NCBI RefSeq assembly: GCF_015352455.1
Contig: NZ_JADKPN010000004.1
Coordinates: forward strand, 1 to 64,000
DNA from: Nocardioides islandensis
GTDB taxonomy: Bacteria > Actinomycetota > Actinomycetes > Propionibacteriales > Nocardioidaceae
Reading direction: 5' to 3'
Length of the DNA stretch: 64,000 bases
Both the position numbers and the translations under genes were made by a program. The notes under the pieces were generated by a model. That model ran no database searches and was not told the origin of the DNA. It saw nothing but the letters and a program-made list of their open reading frames with translations. Below are positions 22,638 through 31,831 of this stretch, piece by piece. How positions within the stretch are numbered: position 1 is the stretch's first letter; every line of letters starts with the position of its first letter.

Positions 22638-23198
22638 ATGATCACCAACGCCGAGCGGGTCCTCGAGCTCGTCGACGACCGTCCGCCCACCCTGGGCCGG
22701 GGCCGCCTGGTCTGCATCGACGGGCCGGCCGGCTCCGGCAAGACCACGCTCGCCACCGAGGTCGCCGAGCTGACGGGTGCGCCCGTCGTGCACATGGACA
22801 ACCTGTACGAGGGCTGGCACGGGCTGCCCACCATCGGCCGGCAGCTGGACCGGCTGCTGCGTCCGCTGTCGCGCAACCGGTCGGGCAGCTACCGCCGGTG
22901 GGACTGGTACGAGGGGAGGTGGGCCGAGCTGGTCGTCGTCCCTCCCGTCCCGCTGCTGGTGCTCGAGGGCGTCGGTGCGGGTTCGCGCACGCACGACGAC
23001 CTGATCACCACGCTCGTGTGGGTCGAGGTACCCGAGGACCTGCGCCTCGAGCGCGGCCTGGCGCGGGACGGGGCCGAGCTGGACGAGTACTGGGAGCGGT
23101 GGGCCGTCGACGAGCAGCGGCACTTCGCCGAGGACGACACCCGGGGCCGGGCCGACCTGGTCCTCGACGGTCGACAGGGCTCCACCACCCGGCCTTGA
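22638..23198 (+). CDS. P-loop kinase-like protein (uridine kinase-like)
   Basis: 186 residues. Walker A is GPAGSGKTT (about residues 29-37) after a VCIDG strand. Further blocks are VVHMDNLYEGWHGLP, an acidic/aromatic lid-like region YRRWDWYEGRWAEL and LLVLEGVGAGSR (Walker B-like). The layout matches small ATP-binding nucleoside or uridine-kinase-like proteins of actinobacteria, but the substrate is not established. ATG 22638 was chosen because the P-loop strand then starts at the usual distance. Confidence 0.75.
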   Translation: MITNAERVLELVDDRPPTLGRGRLVCIDGPAGSGKTTLATEVAELTGAPVVHMDNLYEGWHGLPTIGRQLDRLLRPLSRNRSGSYRRWDWYEGRWAELVVVPPVPLLVLEGVGAGSRTHDDLITTLVWVEVPEDLRLERGLARDGAELDEYWERWAVDEQRHFAEDDTRGRADLVLDGRQGSTTRP

Positions 23199-23206
23199 GA
23201 CCCTTG

Positions 23207-23228
23207 TGTAACGGTGTAATCATGTAAT
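23207..23228 (+). promoter_or_regulatory. Three 8-bp direct repeats before an unknown gene
   Basis: TGTAAY hexamers start at 23207, 23215 and 23223, an exact 8-bp period running into the start codon. The second, TGTAAT, is also a 5/6 match to a -10 hexamer and ends 9 nt before the ATG. This looks like an operator for a protein that binds in tandem. Confidence 0.5.
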
Positions 23229-23229
23229 C

Positions 23230-23760
23230 ATGCTTGCGAACGAGGACCTGGAGCGGGTCCGCGGCTGGTTCACCGGCCGCCTGCCCGAGGAGTGGAAGGT
23301 CGCGGCGCCGGACGTGACGGTGGACCGCGAGGAGATCACGGTGATCCTGACGATCGCCGACGTGGACGCGGCCGACGGTGCGTCCGAGGCCGAGACCGAC
23401 GAGGCCCGCGTGGGCCGGGTGAGCGCGTTCCGCGAGGACACCCGCCGGCAGCGGATGGGGATCGCCGACGAGGCGCAGCACCGGTTCGAGCGCAAGGTGT
23501 CCTGGGGGGTCCGGCTCGCCGGCATCGAGGACCAGACGGCTCTGTTCACCCACGTCTCGGCGCCGGTGATGACGCGGCTGCGCCAGCCCCAGCGGCTGGT
23601 GCTCGACACCCTCGTCGACGCCGGCGTCGCGCGGTCGCGCGCCGACGCGCTCGCGTGGTGCGTCCGGCTGGTCGGCCAGCACGAGGACGACTGGCTCGCC
23701 GAGCTGCGGCAGGCGATGGAGTCGGTCGCCGACGTACGGGCGAAGGGACCTGCCGCCTGA
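23230..23760 (+). CDS. Conserved-looking cytoplasmic protein of unknown function
   Basis: 176 residues, mixed alpha/beta by eye. N-terminal half carries EEWKVAAPDVTVDREEITVILTI, then ETDEARVGRVSAFREDTRRQRMGIADEAQ, and a helical C-terminus with RADALAWCVRLVGQHEDDWLAELRQAMESV. I do not recognise a domain. The C-terminal helices and the repeats right at its promoter raise the possibility of an autoregulated DNA-associated protein, but nothing proves it. Confidence 0.7.
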   Translation: MLANEDLERVRGWFTGRLPEEWKVAAPDVTVDREEITVILTIADVDAADGASEAETDEARVGRVSAFREDTRRQRMGIADEAQHRFERKVSWGVRLAGIEDQTALFTHVSAPVMTRLRQPQRLVLDTLVDAGVARSRADALAWCVRLVGQHEDDWLAELRQAMESVADVRAKGPAA

Positions 23761-23769
23761 CGCTCGGTC

Positions 23770-23775
23770 TAGGGT
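23770..23775 (+). promoter_or_regulatory. -10 hexamer of leaderless promoter
   Basis: TAGGGT ends 7 nt before GTG 23783. The upstream GTG at 23774 lies inside the hexamer, so it cannot be the start of this transcript. Confidence 0.5.
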
Positions 23776-23782
23776 GTCGGCC

Positions 23783-24700
23783 GTGGTGGCGCCGAGCGGG
23801 GACCAGTTCGAGATCAGCGGCGGCGGCTACCGCGCGGTGGTCACCGAGAGCGGTGCGGCGCTGCGCGTGCTGGAGCACGAGGGGCGGCCGGTCGTGGACG
23901 GGTTCGCCGAGGACGAGATGTCGCGCGGCGGGCGCGGTCAGCTGCTGATGCCCTGGCCGAACCGGATCCGCGACGGCCGCTACTCCTTCGACGGCCGGTC
24001 CCTGCAGCTGGGCCTCACCGAGGCCTCACGGGGCAACGCCTCGCACGGCCTGGCCCGCTGGGCGGCCTGGACGCTCGAGGAGCACTCCCCCGCCTCGGTG
24101 TCGCTGACCTACCGGCTGATGGCGCAGTCCGGGTATCCCTGGACCGTCGACCTGCACGTCCTCTACGACCTGTCCGCCGACGGCCTCACCGTGACCCAGA
24201 CGGCGACGAACCTGTCCTCGTCCCCCGCGCCCTTCGCCAGCGGTGCCCACCCGTACCTCACCGTCGGCGGCGGTCCCGTCGACGGCTGGGAGCTGACGCT
24301 GCCGGCCTCGACGCGGCTGGTCGTCGACGAGCAGCTGATCCCGGTCGGCGAGGAGCGGGTCGACGGCACGGCGTACGACTTCCGCGTCACCCGGCCGCTG
24401 CGCGACACCGTCATCGACAGCGCGTTCGGCGACCTGGACCGCGACGAGAACGGCGTGGCCACGGTCGAGGTGCGCGCGCCGGAGACCGGCGATGCCGTCG
24501 CGCTCTGGGTGGACGACCGGCACCCCTGGCTGCAGGTCTACACCGCCGAGCAGGACTCCCCGCCGCGCCAGGCGCTGGCCGTCGAGCCGATGACGGCTCC
24601 GCCCAACGCGTTCGCCTCCGGACGGGACCTGGTCACCCTCGCCCCGGCGGGTACGGGCGACGACGAGTTCTCCGGTTCGTGGGGCATCCGGGTGCTCTGA
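23783..24700 (+). CDS. Aldose 1-epimerase (mutarotase) family protein
   Basis: 305 residues of the galactose mutarotase-like beta-sandwich fold. Expected motifs are PWPNRIRDGRYSFDG, NASHGLARWAAW (catalytic His), SGAHPYLTVGG (second His) and a Glu in QALAVEPMTAPPNAF. It interconverts anomers of aldoses. The exact sugar is unknown, and no sugar operon surrounds it. Confidence 0.9.
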   Translation: MVAPSGDQFEISGGGYRAVVTESGAALRVLEHEGRPVVDGFAEDEMSRGGRGQLLMPWPNRIRDGRYSFDGRSLQLGLTEASRGNASHGLARWAAWTLEEHSPASVSLTYRLMAQSGYPWTVDLHVLYDLSADGLTVTQTATNLSSSPAPFASGAHPYLTVGGGPVDGWELTLPASTRLVVDEQLIPVGEERVDGTAYDFRVTRPLRDTVIDSAFGDLDRDENGVATVEVRAPETGDAVALWVDDRHPWLQVYTAEQDSPPRQALAVEPMTAPPNAFASGRDLVTLAPAGTGDDEFSGSWGIRVL

Positions 24701-24715
24701 GGTCCTGGCGTCGCG

Positions 24716-24776
24716 ATAGTCCCTGACGTTCGGGCCCTTCGTGGTGCCTCGGAGGGGCCCGAACGTCAGGGACTAT
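24716..24776. repeat. Perfect 22-bp inverted repeat between convergent genes
   Basis: Arms 24716-24737 and 24755-24776 are exactly complementary with a 17-nt loop. The right arm contains the stop codon of the PH-domain gene. Probably a bidirectional terminator, but it is much longer than needed. Confidence 0.8.
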
Positions 24777-25237
24777 GCCGACGTCGCGGACTCGATCACG
24801 GCCCGCAGCTCGCGCAGCGCGGTCTGGGCGCGGGCGCCGTCGGAGCCCTGGATGCCCATCGCGGCGACCGTGCTGCCGTCGTCCAGGTCGAGGGTGACCC
24901 AGGGAGCGCCGGGCGGCAGGTACGCCTCGACGACCTGGGCGTAGGCCAGCTCGCGGCGCCGGTAGCCGTTCACGACCACCAGCCGGTCGGGCTCCGCGAC
25001 CACGCGGGAGCGCGCCAGCGCGTAGCCGAGCGACAGTGCCAGCAGCCCGAGCAGCATCAGCGTCACGACTTGGAAGGGCGTGAACGCCGCGCGGGTCTCG
25101 GCGTCGAAGGACACCCACGCGAACCCGATGACGACGGCGAGCATCAGGCCGAGGCCCGAGGCGGCGATGCGCACGCCGAGCGGGCGCCACGTGTGCGGCA
25201 GCGACACGGGTCCCGATCCCTCAGAGCCGGCAGGCAT
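24773..25237 (-). CDS. PH-domain membrane protein
   Basis: 154 residues. Two hydrophobic segments (about 22-42 and 56-76) and then a compact domain with DRLVVVNGYRRRELAYAQVVEAYLPPGAPWVTLDLDDGS, cited by its ends, typical of bacterial PH-domain proteins found after hisG. Function unknown. The ATG at 25237 overlaps hisG by 17 nt; GTG 25207 (MSLPHTWRPLGVRI) is an alternative start. Confidence 0.8.
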   Translation of the reverse strand: MPAGSEGSGPVSLPHTWRPLGVRIAASGLGLMLAVVIGFAWVSFDAETRAAFTPFQVVTLMLLGLLALSLGYALARSRVVAEPDRLVVVNGYRRRELAYAQVVEAYLPPGAPWVTLDLDDGSTVAAMGIQGSDGARAQTALRELRAVIESATSA

Positions 25238-26066
25238 GGATGTCGGTGAGCAGGATGCCGCGCGCGCCGATGTCGAACAGCTCGTCCATCAGCCGCTGGG
25301 CCCCGGCACGCGGCACCATCGCCCGCACGGCGACCCAGCCCTCCCGATGCAGGGGCGAGATGGTCGGGCCCTCGATGCCCGGCGTCAGGGCGACCGCCGC
25401 GTCGACGTTAGCCCGCTCGATGTCGTAGTCCATCATCACGTAGCTCCGCGCGACCAGGACGCCCTCGACGCGCCGCTTGAAGACCTCGAGCCCGCCGGGT
25501 ACGTCGCCGCCGCGGGTGATGAGCACGGCCTCGGACTCCAGGATCGTCTCGCCGAAGACCTCGAGCCCGGCCTGCCGCAGCGTCGATCCGGTCTCGACGA
25601 CGTCCGCGATCGCATCGGCCACACCGAGCCGCACGCTGGACTCCACGGCGCCGTCGAGGCGGACGACGGTGGCGTCGATGCCGCGCTCCTCGAGGAAGGC
25701 TCGAACCACGCCGACGTACGACGTGGCGATCCGCTGTCCGGCGAGCTGGTCGAGGTCGGTGAACTGCCCGATGGGTCCGGCGAACAGGAACCGGCTGCGT
25801 CCGAACCCGAGGCTGAGCACCTCCTCTGCCTTGGCGCCGGAGTCGAGCAGCAGGTCGCGGCCGGTGATGCCGACGTCGAGGGTGCCCTCCCCGACGTACA
25901 GGGCGATGTCGCGGGGGCGGAGGTAGTAGAACTCGACGCCGTTCTCGGCGTCGAGGAGGGTGAGCTCCTTGGCGTCGTGGCGCTGGCGGTACCCGGACTC
26001 GCGGAGGATGTCGGTCGCGGCCTGGGAGAGCGATCCCTTGTTGGGGACGGCGATCCGGAGGTTCAT
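25221..26066 (-). CDS. hisG: ATP phosphoribosyltransferase, long form
   Basis: First step of histidine synthesis. 281 residues: bilobal catalytic part (RIAVPNKGSLSQAA, LGFGRSRFLFA, ATSYVGVVRAFLEERG, DGAVESSVRLGVADAIADVVETG by its ends) plus the C-terminal ACT-like regulatory domain that binds histidine (GPTISPLHREGWVAVRAMVPR). Long-form HisG does not need HisZ. Start ATG 26066 has AGAAGGG upstream; a longer frame start is not supported. Follows hisE by 24 nt. Confidence 0.96.
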   Translation of the reverse strand: MNLRIAVPNKGSLSQAATDILRESGYRQRHDAKELTLLDAENGVEFYYLRPRDIALYVGEGTLDVGITGRDLLLDSGAKAEEVLSLGFGRSRFLFAGPIGQFTDLDQLAGQRIATSYVGVVRAFLEERGIDATVVRLDGAVESSVRLGVADAIADVVETGSTLRQAGLEVFGETILESEAVLITRGGDVPGGLEVFKRRVEGVLVARSYVMMDYDIERANVDAAVALTPGIEGPTISPLHREGWVAVRAMVPRAGAQRLMDELFDIGARGILLTDIHACRL

Positions 26067-26090
26067 CGGAGCCCTTCTGAGGAGCACAGC

Positions 26091-26354
26091 CTAGAGGTGT
26101 GTGTAGACGTCGTCGGGGGTGATGCCGGCGGCCAGCATCAGGACCTGCGCGTGGTACAGGAGCTGGCTGATCTCCTCAGCCGTGCGCTCGGGTCCCTCGT
26201 GCTCGGCGGCCATCCAGGACTCGGCGGCCTCCTCGACCACCTTCTTGCCGATGGCATGGACGCCGGCGTCGAGCAGGTCGACGGTGCCCGACCCCGCCGG
26301 GCGCGTGCGGGCCTTCTCGGCCAGCTCGTCCCAGAGCGCGTCGAACGTCTTCAC
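26091..26354 (-). CDS. hisE: Phosphoribosyl-ATP pyrophosphatase
   Basis: 87 residues. All-alpha NTP-PPase with [47 protein letters not shown] and [15 protein letters not shown]; the Glu clusters bind Mg. Second step of histidine synthesis. GTG 26354 gives MKTFDALW and sits 8 nt after a TACCCT hexamer, so a leaderless start is likely. TTG 26363 overlaps that hexamer and is rejected. Confidence 0.94.
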   Translation of the reverse strand: MKTFDALWDELAEKARTRPAGSGTVDLLDAGVHAIGKKVVEEAAESWMAAEHEGPERTAEEISQLLYHAQVLMLAAGITPDDVYTHL

Positions 26355-26362
26355 GATCGTCA

Positions 26363-26368
26363 AGGGTA
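26363..26368 (-). promoter_or_regulatory. -10 hexamer of leaderless hisEG promoter
   Basis: TACCCT on the minus strand ends 8 nt before the GTG at 26354. Confidence 0.4.
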
Positions 26369-26388
26369 GTCGTGGCGCTCACCGCGGG

Positions 26389-26430
26389 TGGTTTCGAGGC
26401 TCGGTCGTGGACGGCCGCACACCTCGACCA
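26389..26430. repeat. Degenerate REP-like element between hisE and ribH
   Basis: TGGTTTCGAGG at the left and CCTCGACCA at the right are imperfectly complementary around a GC-rich centre, the same outer sequence style as the other REP-like elements here. It fills most of the space between the hisE promoter and the end of ribH. Confidence 0.45.
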
Positions 26431-26437
26431 GCGACCA

Positions 26438-26926
26438 TCAGTCGTCGTAGCCGCGGCGGATCTTCTTCAGGGCCATGGCGGTGACGAGGGCGGCGGCGGC
26501 GGCCTCGTAGCCCTTGTCCTCGCGGGAGGAGTCGAGCCCGGCGCGGTCGAGGGCCTGCTCCTCGGTGTCGCAGGTGAGCACGCCGAAGCCGACCGCGACC
26601 TGGTGGTCCAGGGCCACGCGGTTGAGGCCGTCGGTGGCGGCCGAGCAGACGTACTCGAAGTGCGGCGTGCCGCCCCGGATCACCACGCCCAGCGCGACCA
26701 CGGCGTCGTACCCCTGGCGGGCCAGGGCGTCGGCGGCCACGGCGAGCTCGAAGGTACCGGGGACGCGGATCACCCGCGGCTCCTCCACGCGGTAGTCCTT
26801 GAGAGCCCGACGCGCGCCGTCGAGCAGCCCGTCCATGACCTCGACGTGCCAGCTCGCGGCCACGACCGCGACCCGGAGGTCGTGGCAGTCGATCGGGCGC
26901 TGCTCCGGGGCTCCGTGTCCGGCCAC
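26438..26926 (-). CDS. ribH: 6,7-dimethyl-8-ribityllumazine synthase
   Basis: Penultimate step of riboflavin synthesis. 162 residues. Motifs: [57 protein letters not shown] by its ends, [19 protein letters not shown]. The HFEYV histidine is the catalytic residue. GTG start one base after the ribBA stop. Last gene of the rib operon. Confidence 0.97.
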   Translation of the reverse strand: MAGHGAPEQRPIDCHDLRVAVVAASWHVEVMDGLLDGARRALKDYRVEEPRVIRVPGTFELAVAADALARQGYDAVVALGVVIRGGTPHFEYVCSAATDGLNRVALDHQVAVGFGVLTCDTEEQALDRAGLDSSREDKGYEAAAAALVTAMALKKIRRGYDD

Positions 26927-26927
26927 G

Positions 26928-28169
26928 TCAGTTCTCCTCGAGGTCGACGACCAGGTCGGGCAGCGTGTGCCCCATCCGGTCCCGCTTGGTCCGGAGGTAG
27001 GCGAGGTTGTGGTCGTTGGGCCGCGTGGTCAGCGGCACCTGCTCCTTGACCGGCACGCCGTACTCCTCCAGCGCCCTCGTCTTCTCCGGGTTGTTGGTCA
27101 GCAGCCGCACGCTCTCGACGTCGAGGTCGCGCAGGATCTGCGTGGCTGCACCGTAGTGCCGCGCGTCGGCGGGCAGCCCGAGGTCGAGGTTCGCGTCGAC
27201 GGTGTCGCGGCCGGCGTCCTGCAGCGCGTACGCCTGCAGCTTGGCGACCAGGCCGATGCCGCGACCCTCGTGACCGCGGAGGTACACGACCACGCCGCGT
27301 CCCTCCTCGACGATCCGGGCCAGCGCCTCGTCGAGCTGCGGGCCGCAGTCGCAGCGCGCGCTGCCGAACACGTCGCCGGTCAGGCACTCCGAGTGCACGC
27401 GCGTCAGCACCGGCTCGCTGCCGGACAGGTCGCCGTAGGCCAGGGCGATGTGCTCGGTGCCGTCGAACCCGATGCGATAGCCGTACGCCGTGAAGTCGCC
27501 GTGGGCGGTCGGCAGCGACGTCACCGCCACCCGGTCGACGAGGACCTCGGTGCGCTGGCGGTACCGGACCAGGTCCTCGATCGAGATCATCGCCAGGCCG
27601 TGCTCGTCGGCGAACGCGCGCAGCTGCGGCGCGCGCTTCATGGTGCCGTCGTCGTTGACCACCTCGACGAGCACGCCGGCCGGCGTCAGGCCGGCCATCC
27701 GGGCGAGGTCGACGGCCGCCTCGGTGTGGCCGCGGCGCACGAGCACACCGCCCTCGCGGTAGCGCAGCGGGAAGACGTGGCCCGGCCGGGTGATCTCCCA
27801 GGGCTCGGTCGCCGAGTCGGCCAGGGCCCGCGCGGTGTGGGCGCGATCGGCGGCGGAGATGCCGGTGGTCACGCCGTCGCGGGCGTCGACGGAGATCGTG
27901 TACGCCGTCCGCATCTTGTCGCGGTTGTGCGGCGTCATCAGCGGGATCTCGAGCCGGTCGAGCATGAAGCCGGGCATCGGCACGCAGATCACGCCGCTGC
28001 TGTGCCGGATCGTGAAGGCCATCAGCTCCGGCGTCGCCTTCGAGGCGGCGAAGATGATGTCGCCCTCGTTCTCGCGGTCCTCGTCGTCGACCACGACGAC
28101 AGCCTTGCCGTCGGCGATGTCGGCGAGGGCACGCTCGATGGAGTCCAGCCTGACTGACGACGCGCTCAT
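26928..28169 (-). CDS. ribBA: Bifunctional DHBP synthase / GTP cyclohydrolase II
   Basis: 413 residues. The N-terminal half (about 1-205) makes 3,4-dihydroxy-2-butanone 4-phosphate: [45 protein letters not shown]. The C-terminal half (about 206-413) opens GTP: zinc ligands in [40 protein letters not shown]. Both ends of the pathway are thus supplied by one protein. ATG overlaps the ribE stop. Confidence 0.97.
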   Translation of the reverse strand: MSASSVRLDSIERALADIADGKAVVVVDDEDRENEGDIIFAASKATPELMAFTIRHSSGVICVPMPGFMLDRLEIPLMTPHNRDKMRTAYTISVDARDGVTTGISAADRAHTARALADSATEPWEITRPGHVFPLRYREGGVLVRRGHTEAAVDLARMAGLTPAGVLVEVVNDDGTMKRAPQLRAFADEHGLAMISIEDLVRYRQRTEVLVDRVAVTSLPTAHGDFTAYGYRIGFDGTEHIALAYGDLSGSEPVLTRVHSECLTGDVFGSARCDCGPQLDEALARIVEEGRGVVVYLRGHEGRGIGLVAKLQAYALQDAGRDTVDANLDLGLPADARHYGAATQILRDLDVESVRLLTNNPEKTRALEEYGVPVKEQVPLTTRPNDHNLAYLRTKRDRMGHTLPDLVVDLEEN

Positions 28170-28774
28170 GCGGGTGCTCCTGGCAGGTAGGGAGTGAGCA
28201 GCTTCTCGACGTGTCGTGCGATCACGTCGGTCTCGAGGTTGACCCGGTCACCCGGTGCGCGGGTGCCCAGCGTGGTGCGGGCGAGGGTCTCCGGGATGAG
28301 GCTCACGGTGAAGGAGTCCGGCCCGACGCCAACCACGGTGAGGGAGACGCCGTCGACGGTGATGGAGCCCTTCGGCACGACGTACCTGGCCAGCTCGGCG
28401 GGCAGGGAGACCTCGACGACGTCCCAGTGCTCGCTGGGGTCGCGGCGGACGACGACCCCGACGCCGTCCACGTGGCCCTGGACGATGTGGCCGCCGAGGC
28501 GCTGCTCGGGCGTCATCGCCCGCTCCAGGTTGACCCGGTCGCCGGGGGTCGCGCCCTTCAGCGAGGTCCTGTCGAGCGTCTCCTGCATGAGGTCTGCGGT
28601 CCAGGTGTCGCCCTCGATCGCGGCGACCGTGAGGCAGCAGCCGTTGACGGAGATCGAGTCGCCGAGGCGGGTGCCGTCCAGGGCGGTCGTCGCGCGGACG
28701 GTCAGGCGCAGGGCGTCGCCCTGGTCCTCGATCGCGGCGACGGTGCCGAGCTCCTCGACGATGCCGGTGAACAT
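28166..28774 (-). CDS. ribE: Riboflavin synthase, alpha chain
   Basis: Dismutates lumazine to riboflavin. 202 residues in two repeated barrels: [37 protein letters not shown] in the first, [17 protein letters not shown] in the second. ATG overlaps the ribD stop (TGATG). Confidence 0.97.
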   Translation of the reverse strand: MFTGIVEELGTVAAIEDQGDALRLTVRATTALDGTRLGDSISVNGCCLTVAAIEGDTWTADLMQETLDRTSLKGATPGDRVNLERAMTPEQRLGGHIVQGHVDGVGVVVRRDPSEHWDVVEVSLPAELARYVVPKGSITVDGVSLTVVGVGPDSFTVSLIPETLARTTLGTRAPGDRVNLETDVIARHVEKLLTPYLPGAPA

Positions 28775-29817
28775 CAGGTGGTCTCCTTCGGCTCCAGGGT
28801 GATGCGCACGTTGGTGTCGTCGCCGGGCTCGTGCGGATCCAGCACGGTGACGTCGGTGACGGCCAGGTGGGCGGCGCCGGCGATGGTGCCGATGCCGAGG
28901 TCGCCGACGGCGTTGCGGCCGGCGCCGAGCAGCATGGGGGCCAGGTACGTGACGACCTCGTCGACCAGGCCGGCCTTCCAGAACGCCGCCGCGAGGGTCG
29001 GACCACCCTCGAGGAAGACGTGCTGGCGGTCGAGGGCGAAGAGCTCCTTGAGGGCGACCAGCGGGTCGCGCGTGCGCAGCCGGACGGTCTCGGCCGAGTC
29101 GTCGAAGACGCGCTTGGCGTCGGGCAGGTCGCGCAGGCCCATCACGGCACGCAGCGGCTGCGGGATGAGTGGCTGGTCGTCCGCACCGCGGACGGTCAGC
29201 AGCGGGTCGTCGACGTCGATGGTGTTGGTGCCGACCAGCATCGTGTCGCACAGCGCGCGCAGGCGGTGCGTGTCGAGCCGGGCCGCCCGGGAGGAGACCC
29301 AGCGGCTGGTGCCGTCGGCGGCCGCGCTGCGGCCGTCGAGGGTCGTGGCGAACTTCCAGGTCACGAACGGCCGGCCGTGGTCCATCGCGAAGGTCCACTC
29401 GCGGTTGACCGCACGCGCCTCGTCCTCGAGCAGCCCGCCCTCGACCTCGACGCCGGCGTCGCGCAGGGTGGCCGCTCCCCCGGCCGCGACGGGGTTGGGG
29501 TCGCGCTGGGCGTAGACCACGCGGCGTACGTCGGCCTCCACCAGCGCGCGCGAGCACGGACCGGTGCGCCCGGTGTGGTCGCAGGGCTCGAGGGTCACGA
29601 CCGCGGTGGCGCCCCGCGCGGTGTCTCCGGCCTGGCGCAGGGCGTCGACCTCGGCGTGCGGCGAGCCGGCGCCGCGGTGCCAGCCCTCGGCGAGCGTGCG
29701 ACCCCTGTCGTCGAGGAGCACGCAGCCGACGCGCGGGTTCGGGCCCGTGGGCACGCCGGGCGAGGCCGCGAGCGCGAGGGCGCGCCGCATGGCGGCGGTC
29801 TCGGCTGCCTGGTTCAT
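28774..29817 (-). CDS. ribD: Bifunctional riboflavin deaminase/reductase
   Basis: 347 residues. The N-terminal zinc deaminase has SPHAEVDALRQAG and TLEPCDHTGRTGPCSRAL. The C-terminal reductase has VTWKFATTLDGRSAAADGTSRWVSS by its ends, LFLEGG-like VFLEGGPTLAAAFW and a typical end. ATG 29817 is preceded by GGAGG 4 nt upstream. First structural gene after the FMN riboswitch, 88 nt away. Confidence 0.96.
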   Translation of the reverse strand: MNQAAETAAMRRALALAASPGVPTGPNPRVGCVLLDDRGRTLAEGWHRGAGSPHAEVDALRQAGDTARGATAVVTLEPCDHTGRTGPCSRALVEADVRRVVYAQRDPNPVAAGGAATLRDAGVEVEGGLLEDEARAVNREWTFAMDHGRPFVTWKFATTLDGRSAAADGTSRWVSSRAARLDTHRLRALCDTMLVGTNTIDVDDPLLTVRGADDQPLIPQPLRAVMGLRDLPDAKRVFDDSAETVRLRTRDPLVALKELFALDRQHVFLEGGPTLAAAFWKAGLVDEVVTYLAPMLLGAGRNAVGDLGIGTIAGAAHLAVTDVTVLDPHEPGDDTNVRITLEPKETT

Positions 29818-29905
29818 CTCGCCTCCGGTCGGATCCGTCACGGACCCCGGGGCGTGCGGGCCGGTCGCTGGTCGCCGCGGGCGCGGCTCCGGCGTACCGG
29901 TCCCT

Positions 29906-30029
29906 CGTGCTTCTTCCCATCCGGACTTTGACCGTCGGTCCAGGAGTTCCACCTGGTCAACCGGTCACTGGCTGTGACCGGGTCGCGGACTTTCACCGCC
30001 GGCTCGGAATTTCACCGACCCCAGAGCAC
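29906..30029 (-). ncRNA. FMN riboswitch (RFN element)
   Basis: The minus strand shows the conserved core in order: GGGGTCGGTGAAATTCCGA, GCCGGCGGTGAAAGTCCGCGA, a variable stem, GTGGAACTCCTGGACCGAC, GGTCAAAGTCCGGATGGGA and GAAG. This is an FMN aptamer controlling ribDEBAH. No U-tract terminator was seen between it and ribD, so control of translation is likelier than of termination. The rest of the 322-bp intergenic space holds the divergent promoter for the secreted-protein gene. Confidence 0.97.
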
Positions 30030-30127
30030 GTGAGCATGGACGCTCTTGCCCTTCCAGTGTGGCACAGCGGTCGAGGGTGGTTCACCGAGGCGTTCGCCAC
30101 ACGGGTTTCGGTTCTTTACTTTCGGGG

Positions 30128-30133
30128 TAGGGG
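30128..30133 (+). promoter_or_regulatory. -10-like hexamer of a leaderless gene
   Basis: TAGGGG ends 6 nt before ATG 30140. Confidence 0.35.
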
Positions 30134-30139
30134 CCGCGC

Positions 30140-31033
30140 ATGTCCCTGAGCCCCGTGGTCAGCGCTGCCCTCGTCACGGGTCTCGTCGCCGGCCTGGGTC
30201 TCCCCGGTCCGGCCGAGGCGAAGGGCTCGCTGGAGTGCTACGCCGAGGTGCCGGGCGTGACGGCGCGGGGCGTGCCGACGACGTTCGTGTACGACGACGG
30301 GCGGGCCTCGTCCCAGACCCGCGGGCCCGACGACCTGGGGTACCAGCCACGCGACGTCGCCTACCCGCACGAGGTGGGCGAAGGGCGGGCGGCGCCCACC
30401 AGCAGCCACTGGTTCACGCTCTCCGGCGACCAGCTGCGCGAGGTCACCGAGGTGGACGAACGCGACGCGCACGGGGTGCTCGTCTCGGCGCGGTACGAGA
30501 CGCGGGTCGTGCGACAGCACTGGGCCGGCGCTCGGCAGATCTCGATCGGGGCGGACCGCTCCTACCTGTACGTCCTGACCAACACCGACCAGCTGCTGCG
30601 CTACCGGCTCTCCGGCAGGGACGGCGACACCAGCGTCAAGCTGTCGGCCACGGTGGGCGTGGGGTTCGGGTCGATCGGCACGTTCGAGTACGCCCGCACC
30701 GCCACCACCGGCGGCACGCGCTCCGAGGTCTTCCTGGCGACCGACGCCGACAGCGGGGCGCTGCTCGAGTACGCCGTCCCGGTCGACGACCCCACGGCGT
30801 ACACGCGCACCGAGCTCGCCGCCGAGGGCTGGCTCGGGATGCAGTCGGTCGGCCGCACCGCGTCGTGCCTGAACACCAGGTCGGGACGCTCGTACGACGG
30901 CATCGTGGCCGTCGACCACGACGGCGAGGTGGTCCTGTGGACCGACCGCGACGCCGCCGACGGCCTCGGGGACGACATTGTGCGCCGCGGGGTGCTCAAG
31001 GCGGCGTGGAAGCCGCTGTCCTACAGCGACTGA
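30140..31033 (+). CDS. Secreted protein of unknown function
   Basis: 297 residues. Signal peptide at about 1-27 (hydrophobic [13 protein letters not shown], cleavage near AEAKG). The mature part is rich in beta-type segments ([35 protein letters not shown]) that resemble repeated blades of a propeller, with two cysteines that may pair. I do not recognise a family. It converges on rpe, and the two genes overlap by 13 nt at their 3' ends. Confidence 0.75.
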   Translation: MSLSPVVSAALVTGLVAGLGLPGPAEAKGSLECYAEVPGVTARGVPTTFVYDDGRASSQTRGPDDLGYQPRDVAYPHEVGEGRAAPTSSHWFTLSGDQLREVTEVDERDAHGVLVSARYETRVVRQHWAGARQISIGADRSYLYVLTNTDQLLRYRLSGRDGDTSVKLSATVGVGFGSIGTFEYARTATTGGTRSEVFLATDADSGALLEYAVPVDDPTAYTRTELAAEGWLGMQSVGRTASCLNTRSGRSYDGIVAVDHDGEVVLWTDRDAADGLGDDIVRRGVLKAAWKPLSYSD

Positions 31034-31701
31034 GCCGTCTCAGCCGCCGCGTCCGAAGCCTTCTCACGCAGCGCGGCGACCATCGCGTCCGGGTCGTCCG
31101 CGGAGAAGACGGCCGAGCCGGCCACGAACACGTCGGCACCCGCCTCGGCGCACCGCTCGACGGTCTCCAGTGAGATCCCGCCGTCGACCTGGAGCCAGGT
31201 CTCCAGGCCGTGCTTCTTCAGCAGCGAGCGGGCGGTGCGGATCTTGGGCAGGCACAGGTCCAGGAAGCTCTGCCCGCCGAACCCGGGCTCGACGGTCATG
31301 ATCAGCACCATGTCCAGCTCGCCGAGCAGGTCCTCGTAGGGCTCGATCGGCGTCGCCGGCTTCAGCGCCATGCTCGCCCGCGCGCCCAGCGACCGGATCT
31401 CCCGAGCCAGCCGTACCGGTGCGGCCGCCGCCTCGACGTGGAACGTGACGCTGCCGGCCCCGGCCTCGACGTACGCCGCGGCGTGCCGGTCGGCCTCGGT
31501 GATCATCAGGTGCGCGTCGATCGGCAGGTCGGTGCTCCGGGCCAGCGCCTCGACCATCCCCGGCCCGAAGGTCAGGTTCGGCACGAAGTGGTTGTCCATC
31601 ACGTCCACGTGCACCCAGTCGGCACTGGGGATCCTGCCGATCTCCGCCCCGAGGTCGGCGAAGTCGGCGCTGAGGATGCTCGGCGTGATCTGGATGCCCA
31701 C
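31021..31701 (-). CDS. rpe: Ribulose-phosphate 3-epimerase
   Basis: Pentose phosphate pathway enzyme. 226-residue TIM barrel: [54 protein letters not shown] and [10 protein letters not shown] carry the metal ligands and phosphate site. GTG start without a clear ribosome binding site. In many actinobacteria it sits between rsmB and rib genes, as here apart from the inserted genes. Confidence 0.96.
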   Translation of the reverse strand: MGIQITPSILSADFADLGAEIGRIPSADWVHVDVMDNHFVPNLTFGPGMVEALARSTDLPIDAHLMITEADRHAAAYVEAGAGSVTFHVEAAAAPVRLAREIRSLGARASMALKPATPIEPYEDLLGELDMVLIMTVEPGFGGQSFLDLCLPKIRTARSLLKKHGLETWLQVDGGISLETVERCAEAGADVFVAGSAVFSADDPDAMVAALREKASDAAAETAQSL

Positions 31702-31759
31702 GCGGTGATCTTCTCAGGAGGCGGCGGCTCTGGTGAGCACCGCCGGGGCCTTCACCGCT

Positions 31760-31831
31760 GAGTAACGCACCCACAACCCGACTACTGACCCCGTACATGT
31801 GGTCAGTAGTCAGCCTCTGGGTGCGCTACTC
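31760..31831. repeat. Long interrupted inverted repeat
   Basis: Arms pair as GAGTA/TACTC, CGCACCCA/TGGGTGCG and GACTACTGACC/GGTCAGTAGTC around a 10-nt loop (31791-31800). It overlaps the last bases of the LigD-like gene and probably terminates it. Confidence 0.7.
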
